Positions 1 to 9,136 of a stretch of DNA of 64,000 nucleotides are shown here, piece by piece. The notes beneath the pieces are model-generated. The model worked only from the letters and a program-made list of their open reading frames with translations, searched no databases and had not been told where the DNA came from. The stretch is from Bimuria novae-zelandiae CBS 107.79. Lineage: Eukaryota > Ascomycota > Dothideomycetes > Pleosporales > Didymosphaeriaceae. Every line of letters begins with the position of its first letter. The first letter of the stretch is position 1. Position numbers and translations under genes: made by a program. Where the stretch lies: NCBI GenBank assembly GCA_010015655.1, contig ML976656.1, forward strand, positions 802,853-866,852, in the 5' to 3' direction.

Positions 1-56
1 GTCGTGGGTGGGTCGAACAAGGCGGCGATTTCTTTGTTGGTTGCCATGCTGTGCAT
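1..56 (-). CDS. Possible 5' end of a gene running off the left edge
   Basis: On the minus strand an open frame starts with two in-phase ATGs, at 56 and 47, and runs without a stop to the window edge. From the second ATG it reads MATNKEIAALFDPPTT. This resembles a real protein start, but only 19 codons are visible, so I cannot name a family. The sequence to its right (57-300) would be its promoter. The alternative is a chance open stretch. The sequence to the left of the window would settle this. Confidence 0.4.
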   Translation of the reverse strand, partial: MHSMATNKEIAALFDPPT

Positions 57-2755
57 CGACGCGCCGACTGCAAAAGCTCTCTCCACCGCCGTAAGATCGC
101 GTTTCTGGGTCTTTTTTTCTCGGGGTTTTTGTACCTTGTACTTGTACGGCTTCCGGCGATTAATAGGCATTTTTTTGGTGTATATAGGCGTGTGCGGCGT
201 GGCTGGTATGGGTGGGAAAGTGGGAGTCAAGAATGTTGGTGTTCGCGTTGGAGCTCGGGTGCCAAGGAATACACAATAAAAACGAGCTCCTTCGTATAGC
301 GCTTCTTGCTTCTGTATCGGGAGCCGAGAGACCCCCCCTCCCCCTCTCATAGTTGTTTGATGCGATTTGAAATTCGACTGCTAATGACGTCTGGCTACGT
401 GTTACCACATCACGTGCCCAATCTCATTACGTACCGGGACCACCACAGCGCCACCCTTACAACCCCCACCACCCCCCACCACCCCGCAGTTTCCCTCAAA
501 CTCTTCAGCAACACCTCTCCTCATTCGACTGTCCCGCCCACAGTACGCGTCGACCCTGATCATTCCGTCCCCACAACCCATCCCACCGCATCGTGAAGAT
601 CACTCGTTCTAGAACAGCACACAAAGCCAAGCTCTCAGTAGCAGGAAAGATCTGCGGGGAGAGTGACGACAGCGCGCTCATGCGAATGTTGATTTTTGGG
701 TCGCGTCTGGTGAGGCGCGGGGCGTTTCATGGTGCGGCTGTCTGGTTATGCGCGCAACGTACTGGGCGGAACGAAACAAACCATATTGATGGTAAATCTT
801 AGTAGTACGTGAGAACGGGAAGGAGGGAGATGCTGAGTCCGAGCGGTATAGAATCTGCACAGAGGAGGGCTGCGGGGTGTTATATAGCTAGATCTATAAG
901 ATGTATATGGTTGTTGGAGAATTGGAAACAAGGTGGCGTGTATGAGAGTGAGTATTGGATAGATTTTTGCGTTTCGAAACGTTTGTGCCCAGAGAGGGTT
1001 CTTGTTTCGGGGGAGACGACGACTTATATGGGAGTGAACTGTCTGTATAGTGGATGGTATTTAGAACATTCGAAGTGAGGAGACATTGGTCAATCAGACG
1101 ATTGTCCATCGTATATGTGTTAGTGCCTTATGTCGACTCGGACCTCGAGAATACAGAGTCCTGTCAGAGTATGACGTGCAGTTGCTGTCATGCTGAGCGT
1201 ATTGTCCGTCTAACAAGTTCTACGTGAAGTCCGGCAGCTCACGGCGCCGATGCCGCCAGCACAAAGGGACGTCGAAACCTGTGGTGCATGGCAATTTCGA
1301 GGTACTTGATGGTACCTGTACCTGCATAGAGAGTGACACTGACTGGATTCGTGCAGAATCAAACAGTACACAGTTACAAAGACTGTGAATCAATGAACTA
1401 AACGATCCCATCGAGAGCCGACCTTAGAAGGGCTTATCCGCTAAAAAGTAGGGAGAGATTAGGAGAAATCTTGACGAAAAGTATAACAGGCTAGTCGGCC
1501 GTCGACTATGTTAGACTTGTTGAATGCTTCCCAGGGATAGCCCCCAGCTTAGATCCAGACCCACAAATCTTTGAACTCCGTTGTGCGCATCGAGGTCAAT
1601 CAAACAATCGATCAGGCTGCTTCAAGAAAAATCTGGAAGCTCTAAAATAGACTCTTGTGAAGTAGAGATCAGACGGGCGCACACGAGCAAGCTTTATTTG
1701 ACCGCCCGTCACCATAGTTTTAGACACGAGTGTGTTCTATATCGAGCATCATAGAAGCCCGCAGACTGTGTGTACACTCGCCAGTCCCCACCCTTTACGA
1801 CTATCGTTCTGGTATGCGATTCAAGGCCGACATCGCGGCGATTGGGCGAGGTGACAAAAATGAACAGTGAAACCACGCCGGTCTTCTCACTAGCACAGGA
1901 AGTGGAAGAAGTGGAACGCAGCTTTCATGAGCAGCAACAAAACCAGCAGCACTCGGTTCGAGTACCTGTCACAAGGTGGGTTCAAACTTGTGGTTCATGG
2001 TAGCACAGGCACAGGAGTGCTCAGTACGGCAAGGTCCCGTTTCAGATGGTCGGTAAGAAAGCCCGCAAGCTGTGCGGCATGGACTCTGTCAGAAATCGAT
2101 ATATCGACTGGCAAGTGGGTTTAGTTGGGGATGGCGTTCTTAGCCAGCACGTTTGTCGAATTTCGGCAGAAGTTGCAGCTGCAGCGCCGTACTGCGGTGG
2201 CTGCATGTCGATAAAGAGCATTCAGCCGGGAGGAGAGGCGTGGGCGTGGGCCCCCTCCCCGCGTGCTCTGTCGTGCGGCCAGTGGCAACGGGCGTACGAA
2301 TTGCGCGGCGGCTGAAGAGGGCAGACCAATTTAAAAGACAAATGGAGGTGCATCGTGCAGTGTCGCTCGCGGGTAGCAAGCAGCCGTCGCGGCGAGCAAT
2401 CGATGGGCGGGTTGAGGGTGCGTGGCGCCTTCCCGAAATGAAGGATCCTGAGGCAGGGGCGACGGAGGCGTTCGCTTACTGGATGGCTTGTCCTGGGTAC
2501 AACGCTTCAGACTCTGCGCGACGGGAGTTCAGCAGGGCCGACACCAGCAACGATCCGCAGCGAGCACGCAGCGATAGCGGTGCGGCAGAGCTAATGTTCG
2601 AGGACTGCAGGACTGACAGTGTCTGCTCTGCCGGCGATATTGAATCCGCCATGGGACCCCGACCTTGGCCTTGCTGGCTCCCACGGAACACCCTGGCGGT
2701 GCACACGAGGGGAAATCACCTGTGCCCGCAACGGAGTACAGAGCGCGCACAATGC
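57..2755. other. Gene-poor stretch upstream of MSB2
   Basis: I see no gene that I can support here. A plus-strand open frame covers 2153-2875, but its first ATG is only at 2342. Its product is rich in Arg, Cys and Ala with no recognisable motif, and overlapping open frames exist on the other strand, as expected of GC-rich non-coding DNA. The left end probably holds the promoter of the edge gene. The right end runs into the MSB2 leader. Confidence 0.5.
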
Positions 2756-3972
2756 CCATACAAGGCGAGACGAGGTCCGCTGTGGCTGTTCTGTCGCAGT
2801 ACTCTCTGCGTGCAGCGCATCCGTCGAGCCCGCCCTGAAGGCATCGTTCTGAACAGTACATTCACCCTCGTGTGATCCTTGACCCAGGCGCTGCCATCTA
2901 TTTTTGCGCTATCGAATAGCGGCGCCCCGAATCGCCCTCTTTAGACCTAGCCCGCCCGCTTTGAGCGGCGCTCCGCAAGGCACGCCTGCCGGTGACTCGC
3001 TGTTGTGGCCGCCCCCTGCCGGTTCATTTGGCGAAACTCTGTCCGCGAGGCCCGGGCGCTGCGCTCGCCGTTGGACTCTCACGCCTCGCTCCCTTCGCTA
3101 CCACCGCCTTGCCGACCCACCGTCACTCCTCCTCACCACCTCTCGACAATCCTCGACCGGGACCGCATAACAGCACTTGTCGCCGTGCTGTTTGCTCCTC
3201 TTCCGCCGTCGCAGCCTCATCCACGTCTCTCCCTCCCTTCCTGCGGTCCGCTGCTTACCACCAACCCCCGGGTACACGCTCTCTTCGTCTCGCGCCTCAA
3301 ATTCGATTTCCCGTACTTTAGCCTTCCAGTAATTCGACTTTCCGTGATTTACAGTCGCTCTTTTGGGGAAACAGTTCCTGTCCGTCTAGACACGCAGCCC
3401 ATCCATCAGGAACAAAAGGCCTACGCGTGCAATTAGGCCTGGTCTTTGTGCGAGACGACAGCCAGAAAAAGCCACGCTGATTTCGCGACGAGATTACATC
3501 GCAAAGGTCCTTTGTTGCGGGTCCACGCCTCAGTGACAGCTTGGACGCGTGTCAGGCCCTTGTTAAGACCGCGCTATAGACCACTTCGCGTGGCACCGCT
3601 CGCGGATCCAGGAACGACCTGTCCGAACATGACGGCATAGGCCGAACCAACGGCTGTGTTTTTTGCGTTGACGCTCTACCTGAACTGCGCAGAACATCGG
3701 CCCTCTTCCTAGCTGCATTGCCAGCTTAGTGAGTTTCCCGAGCGTATAATTGGACAGTCTTCTGACGCCTTCTCAGTTCCACTCATTACAATATTACCCT
3801 TGCTTCGTCAAGTACACTCGTTTGAATAAAACTCCTGACAGTATGTATCTCGATTCGAAATAGCAAGGAAGCGATTCTGACGCGACGGCCAGTCTCGGTT
3901 TCTGAACTCTAGTTTGGATACCTTTGAGATACCATACATATTAGGACCTAGTGATTGAAGATAATAGTAAAT
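2756..3972 (+). promoter_or_regulatory. Long MSB2 leader with ATG-free stretch and two tiny uORFs
   Basis: From 2756 to 3628, about 870 bases, there is no ATG on the plus strand, although chance would give roughly ten. The stretch from about 2940 to 3300 is C- and T-rich, as in many fungal leaders. Two minimal upstream ORFs follow: ATG ACG GCA TAG at 3629-3640, and a six-codon ORF plus stop at 3843-3863. The MSB2 ATG at 3973 is the next ATG. This looks like a long transcribed leader under selection against upstream starts. The transcription start itself cannot be seen, and a leader intron is possible. Confidence 0.5.
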
Positions 3973-6900
3973 ATGCCGCGATCCACGACAACATGGGCCG
4001 TGGCCCTGCTCCTTTCTAGCATGTCTGGTTCGATGTTGACCACAGCGGATGCCTTACCCGCGGGCCCACAACAGACACACTTGCGCCCACGGTACTACTT
4101 TCCGCGGCACGTCAAGCGACAATTTGCGAACACGACCGAACCTGCGGTACCACCAGAGACGACGTCCGAGTTGGTTTTACCGCCTAGCCCAACACCGACG
4201 TCAGAGGAGTCGCAATCATCATCAGACGACCACTCCTCAGACATATCGTCGTTCTTCGAGTCGCTGTGGCATTTGAGTCCACAACCAGCTTCTTCTTCGT
4301 TTGAAGCGGTAGAGACTGTGATAGTCTCACCTTCACCAATCACTAGCGCTGGAGCGATTACATCTGAACCAGCACCCAGCACGCCGCCTGCCAAAAGCAC
4401 CGAGATCGGCTCTACGAGCGGCGTGCCTGCTGACCCTGTTACTCCCACACCTGCTCCAAGCCCGTCAAGTGAACCAACGCCAACTGTGGAGGTGCCGTCC
4501 GTATCCAGCGTGGAATCCGCAGAGCCGATTGTTACACCAACTCCTTCGTCTTCTCCCATTCCTGTAGAGACGCCCGTGCCAGAGCCCTCCACTCCTGTCG
4601 GCTCTACAAGCGGAGTACCAGAGTCACCTGTACTCCCTACGAGCAATACTCCTAAGCCGATTGTTACGCCAACTCCTTCGTCTTCTCCAATTCCTGTAGA
4701 GACGCCCGTGCCAGAACCCTCCACTCCTTCCGTTGGCTCTACAAGCGGAGTACCAGTGTCACCTGTACTCCCCACGAGCAGAACTCCCGAGCCGACAGAA
4801 ACAGCCGTCTCCAGCGAAGTAGTTTCGTCGGTTGTACCGAGCTCAAGCGGAGTGACTCCTTCAGCTGCGCCTCCTGTTGTGGGATCCACAGGCGGTGTTC
4901 CTTCGTCGATTGTGGCACCCACATCATCTTCGATTCCGGAAACGAGCGAGCCGATTGCGTCCATTGTCCAGCCCAGCAGCTCCGCAGCCCCTATTGAGAG
5001 CGATCCTGTGGAGTCCAGCGTTGCTTCTACCGGAGGGGTCCCTACTTCGGTTGTTTTGCCTACCAGCTCCGCAACCCCTATCGAGAGCGATCCTGTGGAA
5101 TCCAGCGTTGCTTCGACTGGTGTGATTCCATCGTCTATTGTCTCGCCTTCCAGGTCCGCAACACCTGTTCAGAGCGATCCTGTGGAGTCCAGCGTTGCTT
5201 CTACCGGAAGGATTCCTACTTCGGTTGTTTTGCCCACTACATCAGAGGAGAGCACGCCTGTTCCATCCAGCGTTGGCTCGACCGAGGGAGTTCCCTCTTT
5301 AATCGTGCCTCCGACCACTTCTGCCACGCCAGTCGAATCAGTTGCTTCAACAGGAGGTGTTCCTTCTTCCCTTGTGCAAGCTTCTCCCGCTTCATCTGAC
5401 GTTCCCGTTCAATCCTCAGATATCGCTTCGACGGGAGGAATTCCTGAATCCGTCGTTACACCTCGCCCATCACCTTCCCAGGAACCTAGCTCAAGTGCTC
5501 CTCCAACAATTACCGGACCGTTTATCATCCCCGGTTCGACAGGTGGTATTCCATCTTCTGAGCCACAGCCGACCCAGTCGGCCGCAGCATCCTCCAGTCT
5601 CGATGGTTTCTTCGGCTCTAGTGGCCTCCTTCCAACGGGTATCCTGCCAACCGAGAGTGCTACGCCTAGCCCTACGGTCGAATCTCCTTTGTCCACTGGC
5701 ACTCTGCCAAGTCTTACCGGCGACCAACCGCTTCCGACAGGATCCCCGTCCCCGAGCAACATCTTATCGAGCATTCTATCCAGTCTGACTGGCGAGCTCG
5801 CTTTGCCTACAGGAAGCTTGCCCACCACTTCTCAGTCCAGTGTGGACGATGCTCCTCAATCGACCGACGGTGTGTCAAGTCTGACTGGCGAGCTCGCTTC
5901 GCCTACGGGAATCTTGCCCACCGCTTTTCAGTCCAGCGTGGAAAATGCTCCTCAGTCGACCGAAGGAGTCTCCTCCGCTTCCGACTCTGCCTCTGATATT
6001 ATTGGCACTGTTGGGCCAGTCCCAAGCAGCGTTGTGCTCCCATCCAGTGATATAAGCTTCTCCTCGGAGATTCCGCTGACACTGCCTACGAGCGGCATCG
6101 TTGTTGGCATCACCACTGCATTCGGCACTGGCGTGACTAGCGAAACCGCGACACCCACACCTACAAGCTCTGACGCGATCCCAACGTCTGAGTCTACCAG
6201 TGAATCCGCTGTACTTCCCGGTGTATCCTCGTTCCTCTCCTCTGTCGTCTCTGACGTATCTTCCGCCTTGTCCTCGGTCGGAACCGATGTGACCTCCGTT
6301 CTGAACCCAACCGAGCCAACTTCCACAGACGCCATTTCGACCCCGACCGAATCTGGAATTAGCGACCCAACACTTGGTCCCACTGCTCCGACTGTTACAG
6401 CCATCCCCACCTCGGAGCCCTCGAGCGAGCCTACACTTACGCCCAGCGAGACACTTTCCCTGCCGGATCTCTCCAGTGCTATTTCTAGCATCCTCACGGA
6501 TGTGTCTAGCGTTCTTTCGCTGCCCACTGAGACCCCGACTGGAAGTGCACCTACTGAGATTCCTTCAGGCACTGGTGTGACTACTTCTGAGATTCCTTCA
6601 GGCACCGGTGTGACCACCGAGATTCCTTCTGGCACTGGTGTAACCACTTCTAAGCCCTCCGCGACTACAGACACGTCCGTCTTAATCCCGACGTCCGAGG
6701 AGCCTGCGCCGACGTCTGCTCCCACTGACGTCTCTACGTCAAGCCCAACTGATGTCGCGACTACTTCTGGCATTACCCCTTCGGGATCTGTAAGCGGCAC
6801 TGGGATCGAGACTTCCACGTCGTTGCCGACTGGCACCGACGTGACGACCTCTTCAGCTCTGACCGAGACTGTTGTTACTAGCTCAATTCCTACCGCATCT

Positions 6901-8106
6901 GCTACTGGCATCTCATCCAATCCCACGGCGATAACAAGCACACTATCGCCATCTAGCGAGCCTACTATCCCTGTGTCTGAGAGCAAAACCACAAGTGAAT
7001 CTGCGTCCACTGGTGCCGCAGAAGCGTCGAACACCACGTCTGCTGAACCCGTAGAGATGACATCCACACCGACCCCTAGCTCAGCCAAAGAGACCACTCC
7101 CGTTGTCACCGCCCCTCCTTCTTCGAAGCCAACCCCGCCGCAGTCATTCGTGCCAATTACTACTGATGATGCCACGAACTTAGTCCAGCCTTCGAGCATC
7201 GTCGCGCAGACCACACTTAGCTCCGCATCGCAGAGCGCAATGCCCAGCGGCGTTGCCCCGTGGATTCAGCCTCCGGATGGAATGCCTACAGCAGTTCCCG
7301 AAGACATGTTTCTGGGTCAAATTGCCTTCGACTACGGTTTGAACTACAACTTCGTTGCTTCAAACGGAACCAGCGGTCAGATTTTTGTGTACTTGAAACA
7401 GGCTATCGCGCAAGCAATAGAGGTCGACGTTGACGATGTCGTCAACTACGGTCTCAGGGCGGCTGACACGACCCAATATAAAGGCTGGGTCACCACACTA
7501 GCTGTGTTCATGATCCCCAAGGACAAGAACACCACTTTGGAGACTCAGCTTGGGCAGCCTGCCTCGAAGTTTTACCATAATGTGGATGCAGATGGCAACC
7601 CTCACGAAGTGGTAAACCAGTTGACCTCCCTTGTGGATCCGACCTGGCCTCTGCCGTATGGCAAGCTACCAGACGGTACCGGCGCTCCAGCCACCAACCA
7701 GAACAACCCGTCGGATCTTAATCCCAGTGACGTTACGGGTCACGGTGGCGCCCTTCCAGGCGACACTACCGGTAGTCGCAAATTCAATGCTACGGGCGCT
7801 AAAATTGCCGTCGGTGCCGTTGTTGGAGCCATTGCATATGGCGCTGCCATGTTCTTGGTTGCGCGCCGGTACAGAAACAAGAGAGCGGCCCATCGTCGAT
7901 CCAGCTCTGTCCCAAGCACAAGCCGCTACACGTACGGCTCTGTGGGCGGTGGCAATTGGATGTCAGGCGCTCGCAATGGGAGACTTACGCCCATTGCTCC
8001 CGGTAGTCGCGGCAGCCGAGGAAGCAGCAGCAGCAATGGTCGCAGCATTCGAACACAGCAGATCTCTGCTCCCGTCATGGCAGAGAACTCACTTGGTTGG
8101 AATTGA
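3973..8106 (+). CDS. MSB2: Msb2-type signalling mucin
   Basis: This is a membrane mucin that acts as a sensor upstream of the Sho1/Cdc42 filamentation MAP-kinase branch and, in pathogens, in surface sensing. The product has 1377 residues and no intron. The open frame extends to a TTG at 3955, but the first ATG is at 3973 and begins a signal peptide (about residues 1-28). A Lys-Arg site follows at residues 48-49. A Ser/Thr/Pro-rich mucin region with tandem repeats runs from about 55 to 1090. Next comes the conserved extracellular domain near residue 1117 (QIAFDYGLNYNFV), a membrane segment at about 1277-1299, and a basic cytoplasmic tail of roughly 78 residues ending ENSLGWN. The conserved domain, membrane segment and tail separate it from generic mucins. 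Leader structure is described separately. Confidence 0.93.
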   Translation: MPRSTTTWAVALLLSSMSGSMLTTADALPAGPQQTHLRPRYYFPRHVKRQFANTTEPAVPPETTSELVLPPSPTPTSEESQSSSDDHSSDISSFFESLWHLSPQPASSSFEAVETVIVSPSPITSAGAITSEPAPSTPPAKSTEIGSTSGVPADPVTPTPAPSPSSEPTPTVEVPSVSSVESAEPIVTPTPSSSPIPVETPVPEPSTPVGSTSGVPESPVLPTSNTPKPIVTPTPSSSPIPVETPVPEPSTPSVGSTSGVPVSPVLPTSRTPEPTETAVSSEVVSSVVPSSSGVTPSAAPPVVGSTGGVPSSIVAPTSSSIPETSEPIASIVQPSSSAAPIESDPVESSVASTGGVPTSVVLPTSSATPIESDPVESSVASTGVIPSSIVSPSRSATPVQSDPVESSVASTGRIPTSVVLPTTSEESTPVPSSVGSTEGVPSLIVPPTTSATPVESVASTGGVPSSLVQASPASSDVPVQSSDIASTGGIPESVVTPRPSPSQEPSSSAPPTITGPFIIPGSTGGIPSSEPQPTQSAAASSSLDGFFGSSGLLPTGILPTESATPSPTVESPLSTGTLPSLTGDQPLPTGSPSPSNILSSILSSLTGELALPTGSLPTTSQSSVDDAPQSTDGVSSLTGELASPTGILPTAFQSSVENAPQSTEGVSSASDSASDIIGTVGPVPSSVVLPSSDISFSSEIPLTLPTSGIVVGITTAFGTGVTSETATPTPTSSDAIPTSESTSESAVLPGVSSFLSSVVSDVSSALSSVGTDVTSVLNPTEPTSTDAISTPTESGISDPTLGPTAPTVTAIPTSEPSSEPTLTPSETLSLPDLSSAISSILTDVSSVLSLPTETPTGSAPTEIPSGTGVTTSEIPSGTGVTTEIPSGTGVTTSKPSATTDTSVLIPTSEEPAPTSAPTDVSTSSPTDVATTSGITPSGSVSGTGIETSTSLPTGTDVTTSSALTETVVTSSIPTASATGISSNPTAITSTLSPSSEPTIPVSESKTTSESASTGAAEASNTTSAEPVEMTSTPTPSSAKETTPVVTAPPSSKPTPPQSFVPITTDDATNLVQPSSIVAQTTLSSASQSAMPSGVAPWIQPPDGMPTAVPEDMFLGQIAFDYGLNYNFVASNGTSGQIFVYLKQAIAQAIEVDVDDVVNYGLRAADTTQYKGWVTTLAVFMIPKDKNTTLETQLGQPASKFYHNVDADGNPHEVVNQLTSLVDPTWPLPYGKLPDGTGAPATNQNNPSDLNPSDVTGHGGALPGDTTGSRKFNATGAKIAVGAVVGAIAYGAAMFLVARRYRNKRAAHRRSSSVPSTSRYTYGSVGGGNWMSGARNGRLTPIAPGSRGSRGSSSSNGRSIRTQQISAPVMAENSLGWN
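4525..4791 (+). repeat. Two 44-codon tandem repeats in the MSB2 mucin region
   Basis: Copy 1 is 4525-4656 (132 bp) and copy 2 is 4657-4791 (135 bp, one extra codon). The two are nearly identical. Both begin PIVTPTPSSSPIPVETPVPE and continue through a Gly-Ser-Thr-Ser-Gly-Val-Pro motif. High identity at the DNA level suggests recent duplication or ongoing unequal exchange. Confidence 0.9.
4978..5238 (+). repeat. Three 87-bp tandem repeats in the MSB2 mucin region
   Basis: Units are 4978-5064, 5065-5151 and 5152-5238, each 29 codons. They share a core of Ser-Asp-Pro-Val-Glu-Ser-Ser-Val-Ala-Ser-Thr-Gly. The unit length is exactly constant and in frame. Confidence 0.9.
5782..5973 (+). repeat. Two 96-bp tandem repeats in the MSB2 mucin region
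   Basis: Copies lie at 5782-5877 and 5878-5973, 32 codons each. Both begin SLTGELA and include Pro-Gln-Ser-Thr near the end. They differ by scattered substitutions, so they look older than the repeat at 4525. Confidence 0.85.
6556..6648 (+). repeat. Three short EIPSGTGVTT repeats in MSB2
   Basis: Units begin at 6556, 6589 and 6619 with spacings of 33 and 30 bp. Each encodes EIPSGTGVTT, with or without a trailing Ser. They are short in-frame units of the kind that change number by slippage. Confidence 0.9.
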
Positions 8107-9136
8107 GGTCGTCCACGCCTCAAAAAGACTCCATCCATCTCACGTGCTATTGTATCATATCCGGACGGACAGGACACGCTTCAACCTGCGCCATGATATA
8201 CGAGGGTCACTACGATTCCTCACTGTGTAATTTATTTCGCGGCCCTCCTATCTCCACTTGTTTAGCATACGCTTCAGTCACGCTCGTCTAAGCTGGCACA
8301 ATGCTGCTGTGGAGGGTGGATACCGCATTTCTAACGTTCGCACACTCTCGCTAAGAAACCTACCATTTATATTTCTTTTATTTATCCAACCATATCCGAA
8401 CCTTTTTCTTTACTTCGCAACTTTCAGTTCTTAGATACCTGTCTATGCTGAATAAGCTAGACATTTGCTTTTTGCTTTCGCAGAGGAGATGCTGGGGAGA
8501 TATTTGTGCGATCTAGCTGTTGTCGAGCATTTAGTAGCATCTGCATGGAGTGGTAGCATGGAGCGGGCAGAATGGCTTGTGGGGATGTTGAACGTAAATA
8601 TTGAATGTATGTAGGGAAGAGGATACGAGAATGAAAAAGTTCAATCACTATCCTGCTCTCGACGTTCCTGTGATGTTTGGTACAGCAGCTGCAGCAGAAA
8701 GGTACACGTGCTGTAAATGAATGATTACCAAGTTGTGCAGTACATGTTCGTACAACCTAACCAGCTGCTCTCGATTTTGAGCAGGCTTGTCGTAGCGATG
8801 ATGTGTCGTATGAAGCAGTTGCGCTATGATTTCGTGGGCTGATAGAACAAGGCGGTGCGGTGGGTTCGCGTTCGCGTTGGGGAAGATTCACCTGGTCCCT
8901 CGTTCTTGGCAGGCAACACCTCGGAGCCCACAACTGTCCCAAGCAACGGAACCGCAACTTGTCCACAGCTCCACGCTCAGCTAACTCTCTTTCTTCCACG
9001 ACCAATCCGAATTGCTGTAGCCTAATTCTTCGCACGACTTCCTAGGCACCCAGAGCCTGCGCGCCGGACTGGCTTTAAGTAGCCACGTCTTTATTATTCC
9101 ACCCCTCCGCTCAGCGCCCGCCACAAAACTTCCACA
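8107..9136. other. Intergenic, MSB2 3' end to SEC27 promoter
   Basis: No gene is supported. The left half is probably the MSB2 3' UTR. It contains T-rich runs around 8360-8420. The right end is the SEC27 promoter and leader. Short open frames here lack any motif. Confidence 0.5.

Noticed and set aside
1930..1990. A tRNA-like B box (GGTTCGAGTACC)
   Set aside because: There is no matching A box, acceptor stem or cloverleaf nearby.
2153..2875. A 240-codon plus-strand frame upstream of MSB2
   Set aside because: Its 5' end is a TTG and its first ATG is at 2342. The product is motif-free, and several frames overlap it.
5952..7214. A 420-codon minus-strand frame inside MSB2
   Set aside because: It is a shadow of the Ser/Thr/Pro-rich repeat region, and its composition (Val, Gly, Ser, Glu) follows from the reverse complement.
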